From Ferrimonas senticii DSM 18821 (lineage in GTDB: Bacteria; Pseudomonadota; Gammaproteobacteria; Enterobacterales; Shewanellaceae), in assembly GCF_000422665.1 (NCBI RefSeq), contig NZ_AUGM01000018.1, positions 19,720 to 83,719 on the forward strand: a stretch of DNA of 64,000 nucleotides, read 5' to 3'. Numbering within the stretch: the stretch's first letter is position 1; the number at the start of each line of letters is the position of its first letter. A program made the translations under genes and the position numbers. Positions 43,175 to 52,391 of the stretch are shown piece by piece. The notes under the pieces are model-generated. The model searched no databases. It saw nothing but the letters and a program-made list of their open reading frames with translations, and was not told the origin of the DNA.

Positions 43175-45091
43175 TCAATAATTTAAGTTACGTTCGCTGT
43201 CGGTCATCAGTGGCGTTGAACGTTGATCCAGCGCCGCGTAGATCAGTTGATAGCTTAAGATCGCTTGTACGTAATCGCGGGTTTCTCGAAACGGGATGGT
43301 GGCAACAAACTGCGCCACCGTTAGCTTACCGCCGGAACGTTCTAACCAGCGTTTAACTCGATGTGGTCCGGCGTTGTAAGCGGCGCTAGCAAGCAGACGA
43401 TTGCCATCGTATTGCTGATACAGCTGACGATAGTAGGCCGACCCCAGTTGGATGTTGCGTTTCGGTTGATACAGATCGCTGACGCGCTGATAGGGCGCGC
43501 CAATCTTGTTGGCGGTGGCCTTGGCGGTGCTGGGCAACAGCTGCATTAAACCATGGGCATTGGCAGAAGACTTTGCCTTGGGATACAGCGCACTTTCCCG
43601 CCGTGCCACCGCTTGCAACAGTGCCATATCCAACTGCCGCAGTTCGGCAAACTGCATAAAGTGGTCGCCATAAGCGGTTGGGAAACGCCACGGCAGCGCA
43701 TCCCACAACTTGGTTTTGATGGTGCCCTCGATGGTCAGCATATGCCACTGCTTGTCATGGGCGCTGGCCAACAATGCCGCTTGCTGCGCTGGCTCAAGTC
43801 TATCCAGCAGCCAGCGCAGTTCTCGTTTAGCTTCATGCAGTTTGTTTAGCTGCATTAGCTCTTGGATCCGCAGGTAACCCAACTGTTGTTCCACCTCACG
43901 GCGCTGCTGCTCGCTGAACGTTGGCAACTGCTGTTGCAGGGCGTAGGGCTGACTGAGTTGCTGCGCGGCCATAAAACCGTAGAAGTTGCGTCGTTTGGCC
44001 AATTGCAGCCAGGTAGCTTCGGCCGCCGTGGCGCCTTCAAATTGGCTTTGTACCACCCCGCGCCAATATTGCCATTCGCTGCTGTTTTGCGCTGTGCTCG
44101 ATAGTCGATTTAGCCAGTGCTTGGTGCCATGCCAGTCGCTGGCAAAGATGGTTTGCCGCAGCCGCTGTTCAAGTAACTTATCACTGCCAAATTGTTCCAG
44201 AGCACTGGCGTGCTGTGGCGACCATTGGTCGTTTAATAGGCTGCGATACAGCAGTTTGCGGGCGGTAGTTTGTTGTTCGGTTTGGCTTAAGTACGGTTGC
44301 CATTGGGCAAACCGCTGCCACGCTTGGGCGTCGGCCTTGCGCGCCAGTTGCGGCAACATCGCCAGTGCAATCTGTTGTTCGCGGGGATCGCGCAGTTGTT
44401 GTTGATTCCAACGGATCGCCAGCGGTGACTGATAAGCACGGACAAGGCGGTCACCGTGGTAACGAAATGCATTGGAAAGTTGTCGATTTAGGTAGCTCAG
44501 CAAATTGTATTGCCGCGCTTGATAAGCCAGTAGCATCCGCTGCCATACCAATTCGTCGCTACGTTGGCCGGCGTCGGTCCACTGCTTAAAAAGCGGATCG
44601 CAGGCTTTGTCGCGACTTTTGCCATGCAACCACAGTGTTTTCGCGCCTTGGTAGGCTTTGGCGTGATTGCCTTCATTGAGTTGCGCCCGATAGTAGTAGC
44701 ACTGCAACTGTTCCGAGCGCGGTACCTCTGGGCTTACTTGAAGAAACGCGTCCCATTTTTGGCGTAACCCTTGGCGGGCTAAAAATCGGTATTTAAATGG
44801 CGATTGCAACGGGGTCTCGGCCAGCTCATCAAGGATCCGCTTGGCATCGGTGGCGCTAAGCTTATTAAGCTGGCCGCGGTAGTAGCGATAGTCCAGATAG
44901 GGGGCGAGCGGGTAGTCGTCCAACTTGTCGCGCAATTTGCGGTAGCTGGTTTGATTGTTGGCGTTTACTGCTTCTCTGGCTTGGCTATACCAAGCGCGTT
45001 GCTGTTCGATGGATGCAGCGGCAACCTCAGTGGCTATGGTAGGTAGCAGTAATAATAGCCCTGCTAAGCCTTGGCGAAACTTCTGTGCCAC
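43175..45091 (-). CDS. slt: Soluble lytic murein transglycosylase (Slt70-like)
   Basis: The 638-residue periplasmic enzyme cleaves peptidoglycan between MurNAc and GlcNAc to leave 1,6-anhydroMurNAc. A signal peptide (residues 1-24, ending VAA) is followed by the long superhelical alpha domain (about 25-450) of Slt70 and then the SLT domain: ARRESALYP with catalytic Glu near residue 491, SSANAHGLMQLLPSTA, and ASAAYNAGPHRV. Start is a GTG at 45091. The length agrees with E. coli Slt (645). It precedes the MoxR operon on the same strand. A separate promoter is likely, since the following gene has its own ribosome site. Confidence 0.94.
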   Translation of the reverse strand: MAQKFRQGLAGLLLLLPTIATEVAAASIEQQRAWYSQAREAVNANNQTSYRKLRDKLDDYPLAPYLDYRYYRGQLNKLSATDAKRILDELAETPLQSPFKYRFLARQGLRQKWDAFLQVSPEVPRSEQLQCYYYRAQLNEGNHAKAYQGAKTLWLHGKSRDKACDPLFKQWTDAGQRSDELVWQRMLLAYQARQYNLLSYLNRQLSNAFRYHGDRLVRAYQSPLAIRWNQQQLRDPREQQIALAMLPQLARKADAQAWQRFAQWQPYLSQTEQQTTARKLLYRSLLNDQWSPQHASALEQFGSDKLLEQRLRQTIFASDWHGTKHWLNRLSSTAQNSSEWQYWRGVVQSQFEGATAAEATWLQLAKRRNFYGFMAAQQLSQPYALQQQLPTFSEQQRREVEQQLGYLRIQELMQLNKLHEAKRELRWLLDRLEPAQQAALLASAHDKQWHMLTIEGTIKTKLWDALPWRFPTAYGDHFMQFAELRQLDMALLQAVARRESALYPKAKSSANAHGLMQLLPSTAKATANKIGAPYQRVSDLYQPKRNIQLGSAYYRQLYQQYDGNRLLASAAYNAGPHRVKRWLERSGGKLTVAQFVATIPFRETRDYVQAILSYQLIYAALDQRSTPLMTDSERNLNY

Positions 45092-45226
45092 AGCTGGATA
45101 TCCTTTTCCAAAAACGTCATCTCATTATGACCCAAGTCATCACTAAGGGAAGTAGAGAGTGAGGTTGAAATTAATTGCTGGTGCAGACTGTCTATTCAGG
45201 TAGCAGCATTTTTGAGGTGAGGGATT

Positions 45227-46231
45227 ATGAGCAAGCGACCGAAGTGGCAACTGAGCCAACAGCACGTCACCCCCGAAGCAGTATTTAACCAACGCCGTCG
45301 TATCGTTAAAGCGCTCGGGCTGTCGGCGATTGGTGCCAGTGTGCCGTTAGGCGTGCAAGCGGGGCTGGCGGACTGGTTTGGTAAACCCAAAGTCGAGCCG
45401 GCGTTGCTAAAACCATTGGAGTTTACCGGTAGCAATCGGTTTGGCATTGCCGATCCGCTGACCCCGGAAGACAAAGTGACAAGCCATAACAACTTCTATG
45501 AGTTCGGCACCGCCAAGACCGATCCCAAAGAAAACGCGCAACAGATGGTGACGTCACCGTGGCAATTGCGGATTGAAGGCGAGGTCGCCAATCCGAAAAC
45601 CTGGACGGTGGATGAGATCCTGTCGGGCTTCACGCTTGAGGAGCGGATCTACCGGCTGCGCTGCGTTGAAGCGTGGAGCATGGTGATCCCGTGGCTTGGC
45701 ATTCCGTTGGCGCGATTGCTTGAGCAAGCCGAGCCCAACAGCAAAGCCAAGTACGTTGCTTTTGAAACCCTCTATGACCCAGAGCAGATGCCGGGCCAGC
45801 GTAGCCGCTTTGTTGGTGGTGGCATCAATTACCCCTACGTCGAGGGCTTACGCTTGGACGAGGCGATGCACGATCTGACCTTGCTCAGCGTTGGCCTGTA
45901 CGGTAAAACGCTGCCGCCGCAAAACGGCGCACCGATCCGCTTGGTGGTGCCGTGGAAATATGGCTTTAAGAGCATCAAGTCGATAGTGCGTATTCGCTTG
46001 GTTGAGAAGATGCCGCCAACCACATGGAATTTGCTGGCCGATCACGAATATGGCTTTTACGCCAACGTCAATCCGCAGGTGGATCACCCACGTTGGTCAC
46101 AAGCCTCAGAGCGGCGCATTGGCAGCGGCGGTTTGTTGTCGGCGAAACGTATTCCCACCGAGATGTTTAATGGCTACGGCGATTTTGTCGCTGATCTTTA
46201 CGATGGCATGGATCTGCGCCAATGGTATTAG
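45227..46231 (+). CDS. msrP: Methionine sulfoxide reductase catalytic subunit MsrP
   Basis: The 334-residue molybdopterin enzyme repairs oxidised methionine in periplasmic proteins. A Tat signal is visible: [18 protein letters not shown] near residues 22-39 with twin Arg. The Mo-binding Cys is in [14 protein letters not shown] near residue 146, followed by YDPEQMPGQ and [25 protein letters not shown] lies near 246 and [10 protein letters not shown] near 268. It ends 10 bases after the start of msrQ (overlap 46222-46231), so translation is coupled. Together with MsrQ it takes electrons from the quinone pool. Length equals the E. coli protein (334). Confidence 0.95.
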   Translation: MSKRPKWQLSQQHVTPEAVFNQRRRIVKALGLSAIGASVPLGVQAGLADWFGKPKVEPALLKPLEFTGSNRFGIADPLTPEDKVTSHNNFYEFGTAKTDPKENAQQMVTSPWQLRIEGEVANPKTWTVDEILSGFTLEERIYRLRCVEAWSMVIPWLGIPLARLLEQAEPNSKAKYVAFETLYDPEQMPGQRSRFVGGGINYPYVEGLRLDEAMHDLTLLSVGLYGKTLPPQNGAPIRLVVPWKYGFKSIKSIVRIRLVEKMPPTTWNLLADHEYGFYANVNPQVDHPRWSQASERRIGSGGLLSAKRIPTEMFNGYGDFVADLYDGMDLRQWY

Positions 46232-46845
46232 CGCGCAAAATCTTGCTGGTTAAAACCGCGCTGCATCTGGCCTGCGCCTTACCGTTGCTGTGGCTTTATC
46301 TGCAACTGCAAAGTGGTGCCTTAGGCGGCGATCCGGTGCAATACCTGATCCATTTTCTGGGGATGGGCACCCTGCATACGCTGGCGACCTCCTTACTGGT
46401 ATCGCCACTGGCCAAGCGTTTTAAAGCCGGTTGGCTAATACGAACGCGGCGATTGTTGGGGTTATGGTGTTTCACTTACGCCCTGTTGCACGTCGGTGCT
46501 TTTGCCGCCTTTGATCTGCTGTTTGATTGGTCGCTGTTGCTCCGTGAAACCATCAAGCGCCCCTACATTGTGGTTGGCGCCATCGGCTTATTGATTTTGC
46601 TGGTGCTCGCGCTGACTTCGCCGCTGGTCATGCAGCGTAAGCTCGGCCGGCGCTGGCAACCCATTCACCGCAGCGTCTATCTGCTGGCCTTATTGGGGCC
46701 GCTGCATTTTTGGTGGTCGGTCAAATCCGGCAACCTTGAGCCGCTGCTGTATCTGCTGGGCTTTATTGGTTTATTGCTGTTGCGCCAGTCTTACTGGCAG
46801 CGATTCATTCCGAAACGGCAGCCTACTCAACATGTTGTTAAATAG
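46222..46845 (+). CDS. msrQ: Haem-binding membrane subunit MsrQ
   Basis: The 207-residue inner-membrane cytochrome has six hydrophobic segments. His residues in [14 protein letters not shown] near 44-57, in ALLHVGAF near 91, and in [16 protein letters not shown] near 152-167 are suited to bind haem b. It passes electrons to periplasmic MsrP. Its ATG lies inside the msrP 3' end. Family, order and length match the known msrPQ operon of E. coli (yedYZ). Confidence 0.94.
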   Translation: MVLARKILLVKTALHLACALPLLWLYLQLQSGALGGDPVQYLIHFLGMGTLHTLATSLLVSPLAKRFKAGWLIRTRRLLGLWCFTYALLHVGAFAAFDLLFDWSLLLRETIKRPYIVVGAIGLLILLVLALTSPLVMQRKLGRRWQPIHRSVYLLALLGPLHFWWSVKSGNLEPLLYLLGFIGLLLLRQSYWQRFIPKRQPTQHVVK

Positions 46846-46883
46846 TCGTTACAATCCAAGCCGTACTCACGGAGGATTGGATT

Positions 46884-48674
46884 ATGAAACGGATTGCAAC
46901 AACCAGCCTGCTGCCATTGGCGCTGGCATTATCAACCTTGGGGCTAAGCGCCTGTCAGTCGGCGGTGGAGCCGGTTGGTGCGGTCGCAAGCTGCGACAGC
47001 CAGTGTCAGCAACAACGCTTTAGTCAGTTATCACAGCAATTGATTGATGAGCTCTGGACGCTGTCACCGGATTGGGCGGTGTACGCCGGTAACTACCAAT
47101 ACGCTGAGCAAATGGTGCTGCCGGATGCGAGCCAGCGTGCAGCGCAGTTGGCGTTTGTCAGCCGCTGGCGGGCGCAACTATCCAGCATCGATAAAGCGCA
47201 GCTGTCATCATCACTGCAAACCGATTTTGCCTTGATTGAAAACACCTTGGATTCGATGCAGTGGCAACAGCAGCGCTTTAAGCGTTGGCAGTGGGATCCT
47301 GCCAGCTACAACGTCGGCGGTGTGATTGGTCGCTTGCTGTCTGAGCCGTGGGGCAGTGAAGAGGACAAGCTCAAGGCGCTGCTGGCGCGCATGGCCAAGA
47401 TCCCCGATTACTACGCCGCGGCGCGGATCAATCTGGATAATCCCACCCGCGAACACACCGAGCTGGCCATTTTGCAAAACAACGGCACCCTTGGCCTGTT
47501 CAGCCCCGAACTGCTAGAGCGTGCCAAACAATCGCCACTGTCCGACGCGGATAAAGTCAATTTTGAGCAGCGCTATCTGGCGTCACGGCAAGCGATCAGC
47601 AGCTACGTCACCCATTTAGAGCAGCGGTTAGCGCAGATGGAGAACGAGCCCGCCAAATCGTTCCGCATCGGCGAAACCCTTTATGAAGAGAAGTTTGCCT
47701 TAGACATTCAAGCGGGCATGACCGCCGCCGAGCTGTATCAACGGGCGCTGGCCGATAAAGATTACGCTCAGCAGCAGATGCTTGAGTTAACTAAGCAGTT
47801 GTGGCCGAAATACTTCCCCGATGGCCCGATGCCGAGCGACAGCAAACAAGCGATCCGTACCCTGATCGATCATCTGTCGGTTAAGCATGTAGCGCGACAG
47901 GATTTTGTTAGCGAAATTGAAAAGCAAATTCCTGAGCTCACCCAGTTCGTGAATGACCAAGATCTGCTGACACTGGATCCCACCAAGCCGCTGCTGGTGC
48001 GGGAAACCCCGGAGTATATGCGCGGCTTTGCTGGCGCCAGTATTTCCGCCCCAGGGCCGTTTGATACGGGCGGCAACACCTACTACAACGTCACCCCGCT
48101 GGATAAGCTCAGCCCTGAGCAGGCAGAAAGCTACCTGCGCGAATACAACCATTGGGTGCTGCAGATCTTAAACATCCATGAAGCGATCCCCGGTCATTAC
48201 GCCCAGTTGGTGTACTCCAACAATGAATCGTCCTCGTTGGTAAAAAGCCTGTTTGGCAATGGCGCCATGATTGAGGGCTGGGCGGTTTACGCCGAGCGGA
48301 TGATGTTAGAAGCGGGCTATGGCGAGTTTGAGCCGGAACTGTGGCTGATGTATTGGAAGTGGAACCTGCGGGTGGTGTGCAACACCATTCTTGATTACCG
48401 CATGCATGTGTTGAATATCGATAAAGCCCAAGGGTTGGATCTGCTGGTTAATGAAGCTTTTCAGCAGCAAACCGAAGCCGAACAAAAGTGGCGCCGGGCG
48501 ACCCTAAGCCAAGTGCAGTTAACCTCGTACTACTCCGGTTTTCGCGAGATCTACGATCTGCGTGATGAGTTGCGTGCCAGCCAAGGCGAGCAGTTCAACC
48601 TCAAGCAGTTCCATCAGCAGTTCTTAAGCTACGGCAGCGCGCCGGTAAAGGAAGTGCGTAAGCTGATGCTGTAA
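46884..48674 (+). CDS. DUF885 family lipoprotein, probable zinc peptidase-like
   Basis: The 596-residue product has a lipoprotein signal with lipobox LSAC (Cys at residue 24). The DUF885 domain follows: RETPEYMRGFAGAS near 375, then INIHEAIPGHYAQ near 430-441 and GAMIEGWAVYAERMMLE near 463-479. HEAIPGH plus the later Glu resembles a gluzincin metal site, so a peptidase-like activity in the periplasm is likely. It starts 39 bases after msrQ behind a clear ribosome site (ACGGAGG), which leaves it possibly in the same operon, although no functional link is known. Substrate not known. Confidence 0.9.
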   Translation: MKRIATTSLLPLALALSTLGLSACQSAVEPVGAVASCDSQCQQQRFSQLSQQLIDELWTLSPDWAVYAGNYQYAEQMVLPDASQRAAQLAFVSRWRAQLSSIDKAQLSSSLQTDFALIENTLDSMQWQQQRFKRWQWDPASYNVGGVIGRLLSEPWGSEEDKLKALLARMAKIPDYYAAARINLDNPTREHTELAILQNNGTLGLFSPELLERAKQSPLSDADKVNFEQRYLASRQAISSYVTHLEQRLAQMENEPAKSFRIGETLYEEKFALDIQAGMTAAELYQRALADKDYAQQQMLELTKQLWPKYFPDGPMPSDSKQAIRTLIDHLSVKHVARQDFVSEIEKQIPELTQFVNDQDLLTLDPTKPLLVRETPEYMRGFAGASISAPGPFDTGGNTYYNVTPLDKLSPEQAESYLREYNHWVLQILNIHEAIPGHYAQLVYSNNESSSLVKSLFGNGAMIEGWAVYAERMMLEAGYGEFEPELWLMYWKWNLRVVCNTILDYRMHVLNIDKAQGLDLLVNEAFQQQTEAEQKWRRATLSQVQLTSYYSGFREIYDLRDELRASQGEQFNLKQFHQQFLSYGSAPVKEVRKLML

Positions 48675-48710
48675 TCAGGTCGGCGGTGTTATCGCTACTG
48701 GGATAATTGC

Positions 48711-48735
48711 GCGGCGGGGTGCTATACTCCGCCGC
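48711..48735 (+). promoter_or_regulatory. Extended -10 promoter inside a GC hairpin before yibL
   Basis: TGCTATACT at 48720-48728 is an extended -10 sequence. It lies in the loop and arm of GCGGCGG / CCGCCGC, a 7-bp perfect stem. No good -35 box is visible. The site is about 37 bases before the yibL ATG, so it is the probable promoter. Confidence 0.45.
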
Positions 48736-48764
48736 CTTTCTAAATTTATCTAAAGCGACGCCCC

Positions 48765-49121
48765 ATGAACTTGAAACAAGAAGTACACCAACTGAGCAAC
48801 CGTCTGTCTGCGGTTAAACGCAAACTGCAAGCGGCTCACGAGCGCGGCGACCAGCAGGTTATTGACCAGTTCAATGAAGAGGTGGCGGCGCTGGAAAAAC
48901 GCATTAACTCAGTGCGTACCACCAACAACCGTCAGCTAAGCCAAAAAGCGCAAGAGATTAAAAAGCTGAGCTTTAGCCGTGCGCTGACCAAAGAAGAGCA
49001 GGCCAACCAAGGCGCGCTGAAAAAGACCGTACGCGGCATCGTTATCGTTCACCCAATGACCGCCATCGGCCGTGAAATGGGCCTAGAGGTAATGACCGGC
49101 TTCGCTCGCAGCAAGTTCTAA
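48765..49121 (+). CDS. yibL: YibL family ribosome-associated protein
   Basis: The 118-residue protein has a coiled-coil N-terminal half (about residues 1-60, many Leu/Lys/Glu) and a conserved C-terminal half with LTKEEQANQGALKKTVRG near 74-91, VIVHPMTAIGREMGLEVMTGF near 92-112, both marks of YibL. E. coli YibL associates with ribosomes; its action is not established. It has its own probable promoter and two candidate terminators behind it, so it is a single-gene unit. Confidence 0.92.
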   Translation: MNLKQEVHQLSNRLSAVKRKLQAAHERGDQQVIDQFNEEVAALEKRINSVRTTNNRQLSQKAQEIKKLSFSRALTKEEQANQGALKKTVRGIVIVHPMTAIGREMGLEVMTGFARSKF

Positions 49122-49154
49122 TGCTGCTCAGCTAAGGCCGTTATCGGTATTGGA

Positions 49155-49176
49155 CTCGATGACGTTATCGAGTTTT
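49155..49176 (+). terminator. First candidate terminator after yibL
   Basis: CTCGAT and ATCGAG form a 6-bp stem with loop GACGTT, followed by TTTT. Confidence 0.6.
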
Positions 49177-49193
49177 GCCGAATCAGCTACTGA

Positions 49194-49230
49194 CAATGCC
49201 GCTTCCACTGGAAGCGGCATTGTTGTATTT
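49194..49230 (+). terminator. Second, stronger terminator after yibL
   Basis: CAATGCCGCTTCC and GGAAGCGGCATTG form a perfect 13-bp stem with a 3-base loop, then TTGTATTT. The two structures are in tandem. Confidence 0.85.
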
Positions 49231-49289
49231 GGACGGTGAATTATAAATTTTGATGTCGTCGTATTTAAGTGTAATTTTTATTTCGAATT

Positions 49290-49949
49290 TCACTTTCCCT
49301 CAGGTATGGGCACCAGATTAGAGTTTTCTGAATTCATAAAGAACGTATTCCCCGAGGGAGCTAGATCTGTAAAATAAGCTTTATGTACTTTTATTCCGTA
49401 CTTTGTTAGCTCTAGATGTATTTCATTTGTTAGATTGGTATCTATTTTAGCTTGGTTTACAATAATGTCTTCGTATGCCATTGAGGTTAGAAGTTGGCGA
49501 ACTTTGGCCAAAGAAATATCCTTAATTAAATCTTCCACATCCCAGGTTTCACCATAAGCTTTTACAATATCGGACACTTCGTATGCGATGATAGTGCTAA
49601 CCGCGATCGTGCGATTATCTTTCGTTACTAACGCTTGATATTGTAAGTTGGTCGTCTGTCGTGCTGTTGGATATAGCTCTATATCAGAAAGCAACTTATT
49701 GAAAATACAGATACCCGGCTTAATTTCAACGACACTAGCTTCTTGATGAGGTAAAAAAGGAGGGAAAATTGTCCAATGTGATGGCTTTAAGATATTTTGC
49801 CTAATTATAGTGTTTGTGAACTTCACACCGCCATGTGTTCTACGAACTATCTTTAAACCTAATATTTTAGGGGTCAACCATGCAACTGGAATAAACCAGA
49901 TAACCCAATCTGGAATCTTATCTAATATTAGTATTTATACTGATTCCAT
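49290..49949 (-). pseudogene. SPFH/Band-7-like gene with early in-frame stop
   Basis: The reading frame from TTG 49877 gives 195 residues with SPFH/Band-7 character: ELYPTARQTTNLQYQALVTK and VSTIIAYEVSDIVKAYGE are beta strands with the family's R-Q-T and S-x-x-x-Y-x-V pattern, followed by a helical part with SLAKVRQLLTSMAYEDI. The better start is ATG 49949, preceded by GGAGAAGAA; it gives MESV and then TAA at 49935-49937. If that TAA were TTA the frame would continue into a hydrophobic anchor (ILILDKIPDWVIWFIPVAW) and the SPFH domain. This suggests a nonsense change that disables an otherwise intact membrane-anchored SPFH protein. Base composition is far more AT-rich than neighbours, so it was probably acquired. 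Restart at TTG 49877 would lose the anchor. Confidence 0.7.
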
Positions 49950-50264
49950 TTCTTCTCCAATTACAGTTAACTATTTATTTGATTGAATGATTTATTTGAA
50001 CGACAACGGCTACCTTGTAGTTTGTACACAACGCTAACAATCGCCACATTGCTCAATAATCCAATCAATATGTTGTATGCCATCTATTGAACTACTGTCA
50101 GTGACCGAAGGCGCAAAATCGAAATTGTTCGGAATAAAAGCGGAATAAGCTGTGATCTGGGTAGTGCCAGTTGGTGGGCGTCCTTTGTCGTCCGCTCGTG
50201 AAGCGGAGTGCTACGGTGATAGTGATTAGGCCATCCGCGACTGCACCAAAGCCTAATATCGCGG
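49950..50264. other. AT-rich island flank with gene remnant
   Basis: No complete gene is seen. On the minus strand an open frame of 58 codons (50037-50210) ends with the stop at 50034-50036 and reads like a protein end (IQHIDWIIEQCGDC), but has no start codon. It looks like a gene fragment. Small dyads lie at 50190-50206 (TCCGCT/AGCGGA) and 50225-50257 (ATTAGGC/GCCTAAT). The left part is AT-rich like the SPFH gene. Confidence 0.5.
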
Positions 50265-50492
50265 TTAGCCGTTCAGGGTTAAGTTGATGATCCGCAGCAC
50301 CACGGCAAACAGCAGTATCAATACGGCACTGCGAAACAGGCGGTATTCGGCGACATTAAAGTCTTTTAGCTGACCAATCCAAATTTGCCATATCCCATGC
50401 CAGTTGCCGCTGCGCTGAATGTATTTGCCCAGCGAGGCGAGCACCAGCAGTGCCCCAAGGCACAGCGCGATGGTTTGAGCGATAGCGATCAT
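50265..50492 (-). CDS. Small membrane protein of unknown function
   Basis: The 75-residue protein has two hydrophobic segments (about residues 3-22 and 52-72) joined by an amphipathic stretch with several Trp and Gln. GGAG stands 6 bases before the ATG, so translation is likely. I do not recognise the family. It is divergent from the cNMP/CBS/DUF294 gene and has no terminator with a T-run behind it. Its base composition is like the core genome, so it marks the right border of the AT-rich island. Confidence 0.7.
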   Translation of the reverse strand: MIAIAQTIALCLGALLVLASLGKYIQRSGNWHGIWQIWIGQLKDFNVAEYRLFRSAVLILLFAVVLRIINLTLNG

Positions 50493-50549
50493 AGGTGACT
50501 CCCGTTTGGCATGATGTTGTTTATGTTAACAATTGGGAGGGTGCTGCCT

Positions 50550-52391
50550 ATGACACTAAAGTCCAATTCCCCGGTATTGGCGTTCTATCAGCAGTGTTTG
50601 CCGTTTTCGTTGCTGACCGAAGCTCAGCAGCAGTTTGCCGAATCCCACAGTCACATCGCTTATTTTGCCAAAGCGGATAACACCGTGGCAGTTAACTACA
50701 GCCAGCCGCAACTGTATCTGGTTCGCAGCGGCGCATTTGAACTGCGCAGCGATCAAGGCCAATTGATCGACCGTTTAGGGGAGGGAGATTATTTCGGTTT
50801 CCCCAGCTTGCTGACCGGCGATAAGGTCAGCAATCAGGTGCGGATCATCGAAGACGGTTTGGTGTATGTGCTATCCGAGACGGGCTTTAATCAGTTATGC
50901 AGCGAAAGCCGTGAGTTCCAACGCTTTTTCAATCGCCAGCAGGCCACCCGGCTGCGTCATCAACAGCGCTTTAGTAGTCGCGATCACAGCAGCACCATTA
51001 AATTAAAAACGGTGATGTCGACCCCGGTGCAGCGGATCGCCAGCAGCGCTACAGTGCAACAAGCGGCGCAGCAGATGGCACAGGCGGGGATCTCGGCGCT
51101 GTTGATTGAAGAGGCCGATAACTGCGGCATTATTACCGACCGTGATCTGCGCAATCGGGTGCTCGCCCAAGGGCTGAGTTTAGATACGCCGGTAGCACAG
51201 GTGATGACCTCTAAGCCGGTGTGTGCCGACGCTGGGGTGATGGTGTTTGAGGCGCAGCTATTGATGGCGCAGGCAGACATTCACCATCTGCCGGTGCGCG
51301 AGCAGGATAAGTTGGTGGGGATTGTCACCAGCAGCGATCTGCTGCGGTTGGAACGAACCGAACTGCCGAACCTCGCCAGCTTACTTGCGCAAGCGGAGGA
51401 TGTGGCCGCGTTGGTGCAGTTAAGCCTGCAGTTTATGCCACTGCTGCAGCAGATGATCGCCGCCGATGCCCGCGCGGAAGAGGTGGGGCGCGTGCTGACC
51501 TTGCTGGCGGACGCGGTTACCCAGCGGCTAACGCAATTGGCGATCAAACAGTTGGGTGAGCCGCCGATGGCTTGGTGTTGGCTCTGTTTTGGCTCGCAAG
51601 CGCGGATGGACATGGCCGGGCAATCGGATCAAGACAACGGCTTGTTACTGGAACGCGATCCCAATGAGGCCGAAGCAAGCTATTTTGCCGAGTTTGCCCA
51701 GATTGTTTGCGATGGCCTTAATGCCTGTGGCTACATTTATTGCCCCGGCAACATTATGGCCAGCAACCCCAAGCTGCGGGTGCCGGTTGAGCTGTGGCAA
51801 CGCAAGTTTAACTATTGGTTAGAACAGCCCGATCCCAACGCCACCTTAAATGCCAGCGTGTTTTTTGATTTGCGGCCGCTAGCGGGGCGGCGAGAGCTGG
51901 GGCAGCAATTACATCAGTGGTTGATTGAACAGCCCAAATCGCCACTGTTTTTGGCGCATCTAACCGGCCATGCACTGCAAAACTCGCCGCCGTTGGGGTT
52001 CTTTCGTCAGTGGTTATTGGAAGAGAATGGCCAGCAACAAAAGTCGCTGGATTTGAAGCGGCGCGGTTTGTTGCTGATCAATGATATCGCCCGGCTGCAT
52101 GCCCTCAGTTGCGGTAGCGAGGAGGTGAATACCTTAAAACGGCTGCAAGCGGCGATGGCGGCGGGAGCGTTGACCCGCAATGATGCCCTTAATTTGGCCG
52201 ATGCCCATGAGTTTATTGGTCATTTGCGTTTGAGTAATCAAGGTAAGCAATGGCAGGCAGGGGAGCCGCTCAGTAACAACTTGGTGCCGGATAGCTTGTC
52301 AGAGTTAAGCCGTCATCAATTGAAGTTAGCCTTTCGGGTGGCTCAGCGCGGCCAAGATGGCATCGGTTTGCGCTATCGGCGGCAACTGTGA
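50550..52391 (+). CDS. Cyclic-nucleotide/CBS/DUF294 nucleotidyltransferase-like regulator
   Basis: The 613-residue cytosolic protein has four parts: a cyclic-nucleotide-binding-like domain (about residues 10-130), two CBS domains (about 150-270, VMSTPVQRIASSATVQQAAQQM and the second VMTSKPVCADAGVMVFE), a DUF294 nucleotidyltransferase-like domain with FGSQARMDMAGQSDQDNGLLLE near 345 (G-S-x11-D-x-D type), and a C-terminal DUF294_C helical domain. ATG 50550 follows GGGAGG; an earlier ATG at 50511 is possible. Its stop overlaps the exonuclease start (TGATG). From memory the pair is often near acetate permease or acetyl-CoA synthetase genes; neither is here. Function unproven. Confidence 0.87.
   Translation: MTLKSNSPVLAFYQQCLPFSLLTEAQQQFAESHSHIAYFAKADNTVAVNYSQPQLYLVRSGAFELRSDQGQLIDRLGEGDYFGFPSLLTGDKVSNQVRIIEDGLVYVLSETGFNQLCSESREFQRFFNRQQATRLRHQQRFSSRDHSSTIKLKTVMSTPVQRIASSATVQQAAQQMAQAGISALLIEEADNCGIITDRDLRNRVLAQGLSLDTPVAQVMTSKPVCADAGVMVFEAQLLMAQADIHHLPVREQDKLVGIVTSSDLLRLERTELPNLASLLAQAEDVAALVQLSLQFMPLLQQMIAADARAEEVGRVLTLLADAVTQRLTQLAIKQLGEPPMAWCWLCFGSQARMDMAGQSDQDNGLLLERDPNEAEASYFAEFAQIVCDGLNACGYIYCPGNIMASNPKLRVPVELWQRKFNYWLEQPDPNATLNASVFFDLRPLAGRRELGQQLHQWLIEQPKSPLFLAHLTGHALQNSPPLGFFRQWLLEENGQQQKSLDLKRRGLLLINDIARLHALSCGSEEVNTLKRLQAAMAAGALTRNDALNLADAHEFIGHLRLSNQGKQWQAGEPLSNNLVPDSLSELSRHQLKLAFRVAQRGQDGIGLRYRRQL

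Noticed and set aside
50000..50264. AT-rich patch considered as an integron cassette with an attC site
   Set aside because: No integron recombination-site core pair with correct spacing or integrase gene is visible.
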